Source: Zizania palustris
Taxonomy: Eukaryota; Streptophyta; Magnoliopsida; Poales; Poaceae
Assembly: GCA_019279435.1 (NCBI GenBank)
Contig: JAAALK010000289.1
Span: 5,090,342-5,154,341 of the forward strand
Length of the DNA stretch: 64,000 nt
Direction: 5' to 3'
The notes beneath the pieces are model-generated. The model was not told the origin of the DNA, ran no database searches, and saw nothing but the letters and a program-made list of their open reading frames with translations. A program made the position numbers and the translations under genes. Positions 31,541-43,138 of this stretch are shown here, piece after piece (position 1 is the stretch's first letter; each line of letters begins with the position of its first letter).

Positions 31541-34285
31541 TCAGTGTCTGTAAGTGGGAGCAAATGGTCCGGCACCAGGTTTAGCAAAAGAGCTAAACCA
31601 GTGTCGAGCCATCTGCTCAAAAGATGGAAAGCGAAAACCATCAAAAGAGTTTGGACCAAAACGCGGCTCAAAGCGCGGTCCTCGGTTTTGCCTAACCCTG
31701 CGGCCACGAGGTCCAGAACCGTAGCCAACACGGTCTGGAACTCTGCCGGAACGGACACCATCAACTGGAGCACGGGCAAGAAAACCGTCTCCTCTACCAC
31801 CACCTACACGACGCGGCCTGGCCTCCAGCCTCTTCCCGCGCCGAGGAACGCGCAATCTACCACCCTCCTGGTAGAACTGCTCCTGATCACTGCGAGCCCT
31901 TTCTGCTCTCTCAACCCGCTTCCTCCTGAAGCAGAACTCCGCAAGATGCCCGTCTCTATGACAGTACTCACAATGATAGGTGGGCTTCTTGAGATGTGGT
32001 TGATGCTTGGGATGTTTGGGCTTAGTGGTGATAGGTGTTGTCTTTTTGGGCTGAGAGGGTCCAGGAAGAGAGTCTAGAGAAGAGTGGAGGTGTTTGGGCT
32101 TAGGAACCCAGATAGGCTTCTTAGGTGGAGCTTTGGGTGGTTCATGGATCACTCCATCCTTGGGCTGACAAGCCTGGGAAGACTCAGTGGAATGGGTCTT
32201 GGAATATCTCTGCTCTGGAGTCATTTTACTCCACTCCACTGCCCGGCTAATGGCACTCTCAAAGTCAGCCTTGGTGTAGGTATAACCTACCCCAAACCCA
32301 TCCTGCCTCTTGAACTGCTGGATCATCATGCCGAGCTGTGGCTCTCTGGCACTGATCCAACTCAGGATAGAACGGAGGTAAAAGTTCTCATTCTGAGAAT
32401 CTGCTAGCTCCTCTCTCAAGGAAGCTAGAACCTCCACCTGAGACAAGCAGGTCTCACACTCACTCTCTACTTGGACAAACTTTTCGGCTTTAAGCTTAAT
32501 CAACTCCATTCTAAGAGACAGGCAGTTCTCACAGACAGTGGGTGGAACTGACAGTGTCTCAAGCTCTAGCCTAGTCTGGGCAAGCTCAGCTCTCATTCTC
32601 TCCAAATCACCCAGATGCTCATCGCCCTTGGCTTTTAGCTTAGCTAAACTAGCAAGATGAGATGGGCAATCAGCACAGGGTACGACGACAGTGGCTTGAG
32701 CATCTTTCAGCTCCAGTTGAGCGCTTTCAAGCTCAGTGGCCAAAGTGTCCCTCTCATCAACCCTTTCTGTGTACCTGGACTTCAGAGTGGACAGGTCACA
32801 CAGAAGCACCTCACACTTAGGGCACTCACTGCTATCACCCAAGCAAGGGGAAGAAGATAGACTCTCAATTCTGTCGTTGGCCACGGCAAGCTCACTCTCT
32901 AACTCATCTATCCTCTTCTTAGCCCCCCTAAGCAGTTTTTCCCTATATTTCAACTCCTGACGATTGCTCTCAAGTAAATCAACAATTTCACGCTCATAAG
33001 ATGATACCTTGCTGTCGTCAGAGTCGTCGGAGGAGCTCTTTTCTTCCCTATCCCCAAGAGCCATTGAGCAGAAGCTCTTGCGGGATCTTCGGCGCTGGTG
33101 TGAGCGGCTCTTCGGCTTGTCTCCGAAAGCCATGAAGCAGAGGCCCACCGGATCATCCTTGTCCTTCCCTTTCCTGATGGCGATCTCCTCATCGCTTGAG
33201 CTCGATGAAGAGGAAGAAAACGTGGACCGCTTGGAGTAGCTTTTCTCCATTTCGGCAAAGAAGGCCTTGTCGCGCTTCTTGTTCTCTCGCCGGTAGTCCT
33301 TCAGGGCCTTCTTGAAGAATCGAGTCTTCGGCTTGCCCTTGTTGAAGAATGAGCTCTCGTGCTTGCCGGAGTCATGGAAGCTGCCACCGGTGCCCTTCTT
33401 GTATCCATTGCGCTTGGGGCAGTCGGCGATGAAGTGTCCTGGATCACCACACTCAAAGCATCCGGATTTTGTGTCGTGTCTTTTGAACATTCTCTTATCA
33501 TAGACACGACGCACCCGGTTGTTAAAAAGACACAAATCATCATCTCCCAATGACTCAAGCTGGTCCTCAGTGATAGACATCAAAGAGAACCCAGCACAGC
33601 TCACAGCAGTGGGATCAACAGAAGGTGTAGCAAGGGCCAGGGATTTTGATCCAGAACCAGTGAGATTTGATCTCAACTGGATATCTACCTCAGTGGCCTT
33701 TAGCTTGCTAAATAACTCAGAAATGGTCAAGGTATCGTAAGAAGTGCTCTCAACGATAGAGGATACCTTGATCTCCCAGATCTTTGGGTCCAAGGTATGA
33801 AGAACCTTGAGCGCCTGCTCGTGATCTGAGACTAACTGAGCACCCTCAGCCTTGTTGTCCCGAAGCTTGTTTATGATCGACTGAAAATGACCAAACAAAG
33901 CCTCAACAGATTCACCCGGCTTCTGTGTGAAATTCTCATATTCACGCCGGTAGGTCTGATAGAGCCGAGCCTTGACCTATGCTGTTCCCTCATGGTGTGC
34001 CTTGAGGGTAGCCCAGATCTCTCTCGCAGTGGAGAGATGACTCACACGCTCAAACTCAGTGGGACCTAAGCCAGAAAACAAAATGTTCACAGCCTTACTG
34101 TTGCTCAGATGCTGAGCAATGATACCAGCAGTACCCTGCTCAGTAACTGGCAGAATGACAAACGTGGTGTGAACGCAGATGTCCCATATGTCCGAACCCT
34201 GGCTCATGAGATAGGCTCGCATGCGAGTCTTCCAATAGTTATAGCCATAGGCTTCCAAGGATGGGACCTTGCCAGGAGACGTCAT
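31541..34285 (-). CDS. gag: Cop-B gag, very long, two zinc knuckles, one nonsense codon
   Basis: Gag forms the particle and binds RNA. I choose ATG at 34285, giving MTSPGKVPSLEAYGYNYWK, as the start. The copia gag core runs to about 33690 (FGHFQSIINKLRDN, WATLKAHHEG). One TAG at 33979-33977 stands where Cop-A has CAG (Gln). The first CCHC knuckle, CFECGDPGHFIADC, lies near 33465-33420. Then come a basic and Ser/Asp-rich stretch, a long coiled coil with paired Cys (about 32960-32400), and the second CCHC knuckle CEYCHRDGHLAEFC near 31970, followed by an Arg/Gly-rich tail. The total is about 915 codons, unusually long for a copia gag. It ends just before pol, which is in another frame. Confidence 0.9.
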
Positions 34286-34336
34286 GGTCACTACCGGGGT
34301 TTAGAACCGGTTAAGGTATGGAAAAACCCTAACCAA

Positions 34337-34348
34337 GCTCTGATACCA
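34337..34348 (-). promoter_or_regulatory. Cop-B tRNA-iMet primer-binding site
   Basis: The minus strand reads tggtatcagagc two bases after the 5' LTR end, the canonical match to the 3' end of initiator Met-tRNA used by most plant copia elements to start reverse transcription. Confidence 0.95.
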
Positions 34349-34350
34349 CT

Positions 34351-36287
34351 TGTAGGACCGAAAGTAGCGACCAGAGGGGGGTGAATGGGCGCCTTAAAAA
34401 ATTCTTTCGAATCAATGGCCTGTTCCCAAATACCCAACGCACCTCAAAAGAGTACACAGCAGGAAATAAACAAAAGGCCTAAGTCTAAAGGTTTCTAACC
34501 TAGAAGCAAAAGATTATAATCTGAGATTTATTAAATAAGTGCAACTAGGCAGATGAACATGGTGTAATAGGCCTAAACTTCTCAATGAAATGATCTAAGT
34601 ATGTGTAAGATGAAAAGAGAAGTTACTGTCCAAATTTATCTCCTGTTCGGAACTTGGCGAAGCCCCCTTCGCACGTCGAGGTCTGCTTCGGAGGTTGGTG
34701 ACGGAGCCTGTCCGAGATGCCGAAGGTGTCACGGTCTAGCCTAGTTCGAAGTGGCAAGTGGCGAAGTGTACTTCGGAGCGAAGTAAGACAATGCCGGAGC
34801 CTGGTTCGAAGTATGTACTTCGAAGTCAAGGCTTCGAACACAGCTTCGAACCGAGAGCTTCGGAGCAAGAACCTTCGAATAGAAAACTTCGAACACAACC
34901 CACAAACAGACAACCTTCGGACACAGATGCGAAGCCTGTCACACGACAGAAAAACTAGGTCCTAAGCCTACACTCTACCTTCGAACAGAGCAAGCTCCGA
35001 ACAGAGAGGCGAAGTATGATATGCCACACAGAAGTCAGTGCAAGGCTCAGCGGAGCTACAAGCTTCGAACCCAACTTCGAAACTTGTCGAAGTATAGACT
35101 TCGAACAGATAGAGCCAAAGTACCTTCGCACTAATGTTCGAAGCAAGCGATACTGACGTTCAGATAAATACTTCGAAGCTTAGCAAAAACAGACCACAAA
35201 CCAAGAGACCGAAGATCGAACGAAGCCTTCGAAGGAGATAGATCGAAGCCTGTCTCACGAAACTGAGGGGCTTCGAACAGAGAGTGGCTTCGCTCGAAAC
35301 ACAGCCAAAAAGGTGACAGAGCCTGTCGGCCTCGATCAAAAAGCTGTGCAGTAGAAGGTGAAAAGCTGCACAGACTACTGTAGCTACAGGAAAGTAGTAC
35401 TACTTGCAACAACAAGAACTAGTACTCGGTTTGTGAAGAACAGAAGCAAAAAGAGAATCTTCTTCTCACGAAATAAATTCAGCAGCCCGTAGCCGAAGCA
35501 ATAACTCCCCAAACCAGACAATGTGCACCAAATAAAATCAACAGGGACCAAGGCTTTAATGCATTCAAGAGATTAGAGCAAATGCAATGCAAGAACAGAA
35601 AGGAGCAATAGCCTGGCGGCGCACACAGGAGAGAGAAACGAGAGACAAAATGACCCAATAGAGTGGATGTGATTTCAGCCAAAAGGGTAGTCCAAACCCT
35701 AGGGATTGGGGTCCTATTTATAGGCTCCCAACACTAGGAATATTCTACCAGCCCCTTAGGGTTTTTACAGACTCAAAAATAAAGGAAAATACTCTACTGC
35801 CCTTAGGAATTTTTACAGACACGACTGACTGACTGTGGGCCTAGAGTTACAGATGACTTATCCGGAAGCTAAGTTTTCATAGCGACTACGGCTTCTCTTC
35901 TGGACAGTCGGATACAGAATCAACGGTTGTCAGTTTTACGCCGAAACTGACAAAGCCTCCACCGGCTTTGCACCAGGTACCTAGATTGGGCCGGCCTGAC
36001 TCCGCAGCTCTCTCAACCCGGCAATCGCTCACCGCCCGTGTACCTGAGTCAATCCTGGTCAACAGCCCAGTGGGTCTTCTACTGCTTCTGGCCCATGTAC
36101 ACGGATTGGGCCAGCCCGACTTCGCAGCCTCCTCTGCCCGACAGTCGCTCACTGCCCGTGTACCTGAGTCACACGCGGCCCATGAAACAACAGATCTCCT
36201 CTCTTCTTCTGTCCTCTTTGACTATCGTTGACAATGACTCATCACTTCTGGAGCCATGAGGCCCACGCTATTCAGCATGGCTCCTCA
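34351..36287 (-). repeat. Cop-B 5' LTR
   Basis: 1937 bp, nearly identical to 25089-27026, including the ttcgaa-rich block (34640-35340). The outer end is TGAGGAGCC (minus strand, from 36287). Confidence 0.95.
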
Positions 36288-36626
36288 CAGGGTGAGAAGG
36301 GGGGTATTTATACGTAAAAACTCTAAGGAAAAGACCTTTTTACCCCTCAAGTACAACCTACATAGTGGAAACTATTCGATACCCCGAATAGGGCTAAAAT
36401 AGTAAAATGTATTCGAAGAAGATAGATAAGGCAGACGTCCCATCAGTCTTGATGTTTCCCACTGTAGAGACGGAGCCTTCGGAGGGTATCTTCGAACTGG
36501 GGTTCGGAGGACCCTTCGGCTCGGAAACTTCATCAACTTGGGGGCAAGCTTCTGTCCTAAAGCTGCATAAATTGTCTTTGCCTTTTGATCTTAATGGCCC
36601 TGGGGATGAAGTATTTCCCCCCAACA

Positions 36627-36905
36627 GTAGCCCCTCGAATAAGCTTCTCCAATTTAACTTGTATAGCAGGAGAGCAGTATACGCAAGAAATATTTTCATG
36701 CTCAGGGACTTAGAAAATATTGAAGGTATCGTAACCATTCGAAGCATCTTTGGCATCGGAGGTACGTCTGATGGAAGCTTCGAACTCAGACTCCTGTGTG
36801 AAAGCTTCGCAAAGAAATGAACCGTTGCAGAGGCGAAGCATCGTAGAGAGCCATTAATTTTGAGCCATTACCCTTCAAGTAGTCGTTAGGCTTCCAGGAA
36901 AAAGT
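36627..36905 (-). mobile_element. Tat-B internal fragment next to its 3' LTR
   Basis: The minus strand ends in ttcgaggggctac before the LTR, the same polypurine-like tract as in Tat-A. The adjoining sequence resembles the Tat-A region 21130-21348 (gcgtatactgctctcct shared). It breaks off near 36905, where copia sequence begins. No gene is present, and the plus-strand open frame over the LTR junction is not supported. Confidence 0.65.
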
Positions 36906-39683
36906 AATGACCTTAGACTTAGGCTAGAATATGTTTCTACTAATTATGCCATGCTTAAGTCTAAAATTGATGATGTTGAATGTGAATCTTGCACTGTTGT
37001 CATGGGTGAGCTTGCTTAGTTGCATTCTATGCATGCTCAAACTATCGATGAGCTTGAGACTACACAGAAGTAACTTTTGGTGGTGGAGTCTAGACCTATT
37101 TCTTCTGATGCTGGTTCAAATTCTCCTTTATTTATTGATAGCATTAATTTGAGAGACAAGCATGTTAAGGCGTTAGAGGCTAGATTGGACAGTGCTGAGT
37201 GTTCTAAGGATGTGCAGCCTGCTTGTCCCACCTGCATCACCCTTAAGGATGAGAAACCATGTTGAAGAATATGGTTTTGATATTCCAGATGTGATGAGTG
37301 ATTATCAACGGAAGTCAAAGGAAGGGAGAGATGAAGACCTGCCGAGTCTGAGGCGCATGTGACTCAGGTACACGGGCAGTGAGTGACGGCCGGGCAGAGG
37401 AGCTGCGGAGTCGGGCTGGCCCAATCCGGGTACATGGCTAGGAGCAGCAGATGATCCACCGGTCTGTTGACTGGGTTTGACTCAGGTACACGGGCGGCGA
37501 GCGATTGCCAGGCTGAGGAAGCTGCGGGGTCGGGTCGGCCCAATCCGGGTACCCGGTGCGAAGACGGTGGATGCTTTGTCAGTTTCATCGCAAAACTGAG
37601 AACCTATGATTAATTCGTTTTTAGTATATTAATATTTAGTTTTTAAGTTTAGAATATTTTTATTTGTGTCAAGTAATTTTTCTAAGAATATTTTAGTAAT
37701 TTTCGGAATTTATTTTAGAGTCAGTTTATTTTACCCTAGGGGTAAATTAGTCTATTCATGTATTAGGAGTCGCCTATAAATAAGCTCCTATCCCTCTGGG
37801 GATAGATGACTGTTTTAATAGATCAATCTACTATAGTCCAATCTCTCTCGGTTTCTTTTTCATCTTCCACTGGAAAGGTTTTTTTCGCCTTCTCTTCACG
37901 AAGTTTTTCGCCGGCAGTTCTTTCTTTCGGTTTTCGCGTGGGATCACCGGTGGTTTGGCGCACGTCAACCATAGCCGAGCCACAGCTACTAGCATCAGCT
38001 ACTAGCTCCTAGCGCGGGCCCCACTGGTGTCAGGGATCAGAAGCCAGCAGGTGCAGGGAAAAGGAGATAGCAGCAGCGGCAGGAATTAATTCCTTCCCAC
38101 GGCGGGTCCCACAGAAATTGCAGCTTTTTGCCTAGCCTTGTGTCAGGCAGCAAACGACAAAGAAATCTGAGGCACAAAAATTTTTTTCTCTGGCTAGGTG
38201 CATCCAAGACTGCAGTGGCGAAATTTTTTTTCTTCCAGCGGCCGCACGGCGCCCCCGCGATACAGGTTAGTTTTTTTATCTACTACTTTTCAGCAGTTTA
38301 AATTAAACCTGTCTTTATCTGTTGCCTAGTTAGCTGCAGATCTATTTAGAAAATTTCGGGATTAATTTTTATCTGTCAAAATATTAATAGTGTTCGCATA
38401 TTTTTAATTAAGTATTTTTCATCTGCTCATATATATATATATATACATTTATCTAGTCGCAGTAATATTTCTATTCTACATTTACAAGAAATATTTTATG
38501 TCCATATCTGAATTAATTTCTGGATGACCCATATTTTATTCATTTGATTAGTATCGTATTTTTAGACTGCGGTTCGAATCATCATAGATTTATTTAGGGA
38601 TTTTGCTTTGATCATTAAACATTTCTAGTATCCATTTTTATTTATTGCAGTATTCTTATTTTAGTCTATCTTTAATATCATTTCAATTAAGACACCGGTC
38701 ATTTTTACGCTAGACAACTTTAATTTCTGAAATTTGCTTTGTAAATATTATCTGTCTGGTTAAGTTCGTCTGGTGTTGGGATTAGGATATAGTTTAGCAA
38801 GTTTTTTTAAGCGCCCATTCACCCCCCCTCTGGTCACTACTTTCGATCCTACAAAGGACAAACTCAGTTTTGCTAGAGGGCAAGTTGAAAAACTCATGAC
38901 TGAAAATGAATATCTTCTTTCTATGGTGAACAAATGCACAGAGGGAAAGGGTAGGATGAATTTGCTCTTGGCCAAGACCAAGATGTGTGCTGACAGGGCA
39001 GGATTAGCTCTAGGATTGGGTTTTGAGAGGATTCCTCCAAACAGTAAGAACAAAATTATTTTTACTTCACCCACTACCTTAGAGAAAGAGAGAACCCAGT
39101 TAGACATTCCACAAAAAGCCAAGAAACCTACCCAGCCTCTCAAGAAAATTCCACCTCCTCCACCCAAGAAAAACCCTTAGCAGAAACCCAAGGAGCTTGT
39201 GAGGATTGCTCCTATGAACCATGTGAGTACCCCAAGAGAGTCTTTCATTTCTCATATTGCCAGCGGGTGGGTCATTTGGTTGGGTTTTGCTTTCGTCGCA
39301 TCAAGGATGAGCGACGTTCATAGGCGCTGAGTTTTCAGGACATGCATTACCATTCTCTAGGTATGCATGAGCCTAGCATTTACTCATGTCCTAGTTTTGA
39401 GGCTACATGTGCTTTCCGGAGAGTTTTTGTCCCTCGTGATGTACACCATGTCTCATATGGTGCTAGACCACGTGTAGGGGGTCTGTACCTCGACAGGTCA
39501 GGAGACCTCATCGTGTGTCTGATTTGCATCATGTAGGTAGACCTCTCACTTTGCATCACTCTACTTTACCTGTGCATAGACAATCTATTTTTACTTTGCC
39601 TACTTCTTGTATCTCTCAGTGCTGGATGCCTCGTCATATTTTCACTCACCCCAGCACTGAGTGATCGAGGTTTTCTCATTTTG
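36906..39683 (+). pseudogene. gag: Cop-C gag fragment, split by sLTR-1
   Basis: The pieces are 36906-37249 and 38859 to about 39683. The first is a coiled coil with paired Cys (SKIDDVECESCTVVMGEL, then QPACPTCITLK). After the solo LTR the frame resumes as KDKLSFARGQVEKLMTEN and runs to a Pro/Lys-rich stretch (KKIPPPPPKKNP) and a stop at 39178. A degraded knuckle follows near 39245-39290 (YCQRVGHLVGFCFRR), like the second knuckle of Cop-B. Stops lie near 37018 and 37072. The Cys-pair coiled coil links this element to the Cop-A/B gag. Confidence 0.75.
37250..38853 (+). repeat. sLTR-1: solo LTR of the Cop-A family
   Basis: 1604 bp, TGAGAAACC to CCTACA, with a perfect target duplication AAGGA (37245-37249 and 38854-38858). 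It matches the Cop-A 3' LTR along its length, including the U3 repeats (near 37365 and 37480) and the poly-C end. A TATA simple repeat is present near 38431. A solo LTR forms when the two LTRs of an element recombine and delete the interior. Confidence 0.95.
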
Positions 39684-39689
39684 TGTAGG

Positions 39690-42600
39690 CATCAGACTGA
39701 GGCTTGGAGGGCATGTGGATCATGGACTCCGGTTGTTCACGCCATATGACCAGGAACACAACATGGTTCTCCAGCCTCACCACTGTAGGACCGAAAGTAG
39801 CGACCAGAGGGGGGTGAATGAGCGCTTTAAAAATTCTTTCGAATCAATGGCCTGCTCCCAACACCCAACGCTCCTCAAAAGACTAAGAAACAAAGCATGA
39901 ATAGATTGTCTAAGTCTAAAAGTATCTAGCCTAGAAAAGTCTGGTGTTCTAGACAGAGAAACACCAATACAGTGCTAATCAGGCAGATAAACAAAATGTT
40001 CAAATCATGGCAGGTAAAACTTCTCAGTAGATGATCTAAGTATACATGAAAGGAGATGAGAAGTTACTGTTCAAATTTGTCTCCTGTTCAAAACTTGGCG
40101 AAGCCTGCTTCGCTGTGTCAAAGCCTGCTTCGGAGTCCCGAAGTCTAGCGAAGGTTGACAATGAAGTGCCGAAGGTTTGTTGAGTCTATCCTAGTTCGAG
40201 TGTGGCAGAGAGCGAAGTATGACAGTATCGAAGCCTGCTTCAAACAGCGTACTTCGAAGCCTAAACTTCGAATAGAAAGCTTCGAACAAAGTTCACAGAA
40301 AAGCAACCTTTGAAGGAGAAGCGAAGCCAAACACACAGCAGCAAGACCAAATCGAAGCCTACAATCTACCTTCAAAACTGGCTTAAACGAGGTCTAACAA
40401 TCGAAGTGGTGACCTTTGACCCGAGGACAAACTTCGAGTGACAAGCTCCGAACTCACACACTGTGACCCTTGAAAACGATAGTACCAGAATGACCTCAGA
40501 AAACACACTTCGAGCGAAGTCTACCAGAGCGACATACTTCGAAGCTAACTTCGAAGCCTGTCGAAGTATGCTTCACGAAAGAGTGCCGAAGTATGTCAGA
40601 ACAAAAACTTAGAACAGAGCTCACTAGATTCACAGTTCAAATTCGGAGTCCTAGCGAAGCCTTCAAAGAAGTCAGGTCTAAGCGTGCTCCACAGAACGAA
40701 AGGACTTCGCACAAACGAGGGGGCTCTGCCAGAAACAGCCAGAGAAAGACAAGGCTCAGTCTAGTCGATCAAAAAGTTACACAGGAAAAAGCAAGGCTAG
40801 AGTACTAGTGTATTGTTGCTACAGAGAGTAGGTACTACTTGCTACAAGCAAGAACTAGTACTCCTCACGTGAAGAACAGAAGCAACATAGAAGAATGATT
40901 TGCTCAGGAATAAACTAGCTGCACGCAAAAACGAACAAACAGAGAGCTGTAAACAAAGTGATGCGCACACAAACCAGAAGGAATAAAATCTTCAAAACAG
41001 TGAAGAAACGAGATGAACTTAGGAACAAAATCCCTGGCGGCGCACGCATGAGCAGGAGAGAGAACAGGGAAACAACAGAATAAAAGTGACCTTCTTGATT
41101 AAAAAGTGAATTCTAGAAGGGTATTCTAACCCTAGGGATTGGGGCCCTATTTATAGGCTGCCCAATGACCTAGAATATTCCACCAGCCCCTTAGGGTTTT
41201 TTACAGACGCTGAAATAAAAGTAAAAGACTAAACTGCCCTTAGGATATTTTACAGACTCGACTGACTGACTGTGGGCCTAGGGACAAAATAGTAAACTCC
41301 TATTTACAGATGACTTATCCAGAAGCTAAGCTTTAGTAGCGACTACGGCTTCTCTTCTGGATAGTCCGATACAGGATCAGCGGTCGTCAGTTTTGCGCCG
41401 AAACTGACAAAGCCTCCACCGACTTTGCACCAGGTACCCGGATTGGGCCAGCCCGACTCCGCAGCTCTCTCAGCCCAGCAATCGCTCACCGCCCGTGTAC
41501 CTGAGTCAATCCTGGTCAACAGCCCAGTGGGTCCTCTGCTGCTCCTAGCCCATGTACCCAGATTGGGCCAGCCCGACTTCGTGGCCCCTCTGCCCGACAG
41601 TCGCTCGCTGCCCGTGTACCTGAGTCACACACGGCCCATGACGCAACAGATCTTCTCTCTCTTTTCAGTCCTCTTTGACTAGCGTTGACAATGACTCATC
41701 ACATCTGGAGCCATGAGGCCCACGCTATTCAGCATGGCTCCTCAACCACAACCAAGCAAAAGGAACAAATTACCTTCAGCAATAATCGAAGGAGTAGAGT
41801 GAAAGGTAAAGGTATGGAAAGAATCAATTCGAATTTGACTCTCAAAGATATTGCTTTGGTTGAAAACTTGGGATAGAATTTGCTTTCTGTATCTCAGTTG
41901 CTTGATGAGAGCTTTGAAGTGCGCTTTCATCGCAATACTTCGCAAGTACTCAATTCTGATGGCGTTTTGGTTTGTAAGATCTTTAGAGTTGGGAGAGTTT
42001 TTGGAGCTGATTTTTCTGAGTCATCTGGTTCTTCTCACTACTTAGTTGCACATTCTACTTCTGAGCTCTAGAAGTGGCATAGGAGACTAGGGCATATGAG
42101 CTTTGAGTTGCTAGCTCTCTTGAGTGCCCTAGGTCTGATCCGAGGATTGCCCAAGCTCAAATATGAGAAGAATTTAGTTTGCGCTGCTTGTTGACATAGG
42201 AAAATGATTGCCGCTTCACACTCACCAGTCACTATGGTGATGAGTGAAGAACCAAGAGAGCTTCTCCATATGGACACTGTTGGTCCTTCTCGCTACTCTT
42301 GGGTCTTATTTTTAGCTAGAAAGGATGAAGTGTTTTCACACTTTCGGAGCTTAGCTTTGAGACTTTTCACTGAACTCCCTGGTGCATTGAAGTTCATTCG
42401 AAGTGATAATGGCACCGAGTTCAAGAATAGTCTTTTTGTTGACTTTTGCATGGAGCATTACATAGAACATCAATTCTCTGCTCCACGGGTTCTTCAACAG
42501 AATGGTGTTATTGAGAGAAAGAACCGCACTTTGGATGAGATGGCTAGGATGATGCTCAGTGAGCATAGGACTCCTAGAAAGTTTTGGGCTGAGGCCATGA

Positions 42601-43136
42601 ATACTGCTTGTTACATCTCAAACCGAATTTTCTTGCACTCAATCTTTAACTTGACTTCGTATGAGATACGTTTTGGGAGACAGCTCAAAGTTACTCATCT
42701 TCGAGTATTTGGTTGTCGATGTTTTATCCTAAAACGTAGAAATTTGGACAAGTTTGAGTCACGTTCTTCTGACGGGATCTTTTTGGGATTCACTACCCAT
42801 GGTCATTCCTATCGTGTTTTCAATTTGGAAACTAACACTGTCATTGAGTCATGTGATGTGACTTTTGATGAATCAACCCCCTGTGTTAGCTCTTCTTTTG
42901 AACATGCAAGTGAACATGATATGGAGCAGACTATCTTTGAAGATGAAGATCCTGAAGACTTCGAGGATGATACCCTACTACTCTCGATATTGACCCCCGA
43001 AGCCGACCCCGCTTTGACCACTTCGGCAAGAGGCCCTGAAGCCACTACCTCAACATCGGTCATCTTCGACCACTCACCGGCACAAGTTGAGGGGGAGACT
43101 GCATCCCGCCGTGAGGCTCCTCATCACATTTAAAGG
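39690..43136 (+). pseudogene. pol: Cop-C protease and integrase, split by sLTR-2
   Basis: The protease active site is MWIMDSGCSRHMT near 39711-39750. The reading frame continues after the solo LTR at 41750 (KQKEQITFSNN). The integrase zinc region is KWHRRLGHMSFELL to LVCAAC (42071-42200), the second part with a TGA. The catalytic core has LLHMDTVGPSR, but about 20 codons normally found after it are missing (SR to YSWVLFLARKD). IRSDNGTEFKN and NGVIERKNRT follow, then an acidic linker to a stop at 43131. Other stops are near 41874 and 42069. Confidence 0.85.
39784..41744 (-). repeat. sLTR-2: solo LTR of the Cop-B family inside the Cop-C protease
   Basis: 1961 bp on the minus strand, with the same ends as the Cop-B LTRs (plus strand tgtaggaccg ... 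gctcctca). It has a perfect target duplication ACCAC (39779-39783 and 41745-41749). It is clearly more diverged from Cop-B than the two Cop-B LTRs are from each other, so it is an older insertion. Confidence 0.95.
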
Positions 43137-43138
43137 AA

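Larger units (their letters stand above)
25089..36287 (-). mobile_element. Cop-B: young, nearly intact Ty1/copia SIRE/Maximus-like element
   Basis: 11.2 kb on the minus strand with LTRs of 1938 and 1937 bp (25089-27026 is the 3' LTR, 34351-36287 the 5' LTR). By eye the LTRs differ at only about 20-25 positions, so insertion is recent. The flanks are TAGGG (25084-25088) and CAGGG (36288-36292), one mismatch. It has a perfect initiator-Met primer-binding site and a polypurine tract. Gag and pol are long open frames with one nonsense codon each. Its target was the Tat-B LTR. It is closely related to Cop-A internally, although the LTR middle differs. Confidence 0.95.
24929..36626 (-). mobile_element. 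Tat-B LTR split by Cop-B
   Basis: The two pieces, 24929-25088 (160 bp) and 36288-36626 (339 bp), join after removal of one duplicated 5-mer to give exactly 494 bp, the Tat-A LTR length. In reverse complement they start TGTTGGGGGG and end with a TGTTAGC...GCCAACA-type terminus matching Tat-A. The five bases before it are ATACT (24924-24928). Internal Tat-B sequence follows on the right (36627-36905), so this was the 3' LTR of a reverse-oriented element whose other end has been lost. Confidence 0.88.

Noticed and set aside
36407..36820. 137-codon open frame over the Tat-B LTR and internal junction
   Set aside because: It crosses an LTR boundary and has no recognisable domain; chance is the simplest explanation.
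38431..38446. TA dinucleotide run as a possible promoter
   Set aside because: A simple repeat inside sLTR-1, not at the place of the LTR TATA box.
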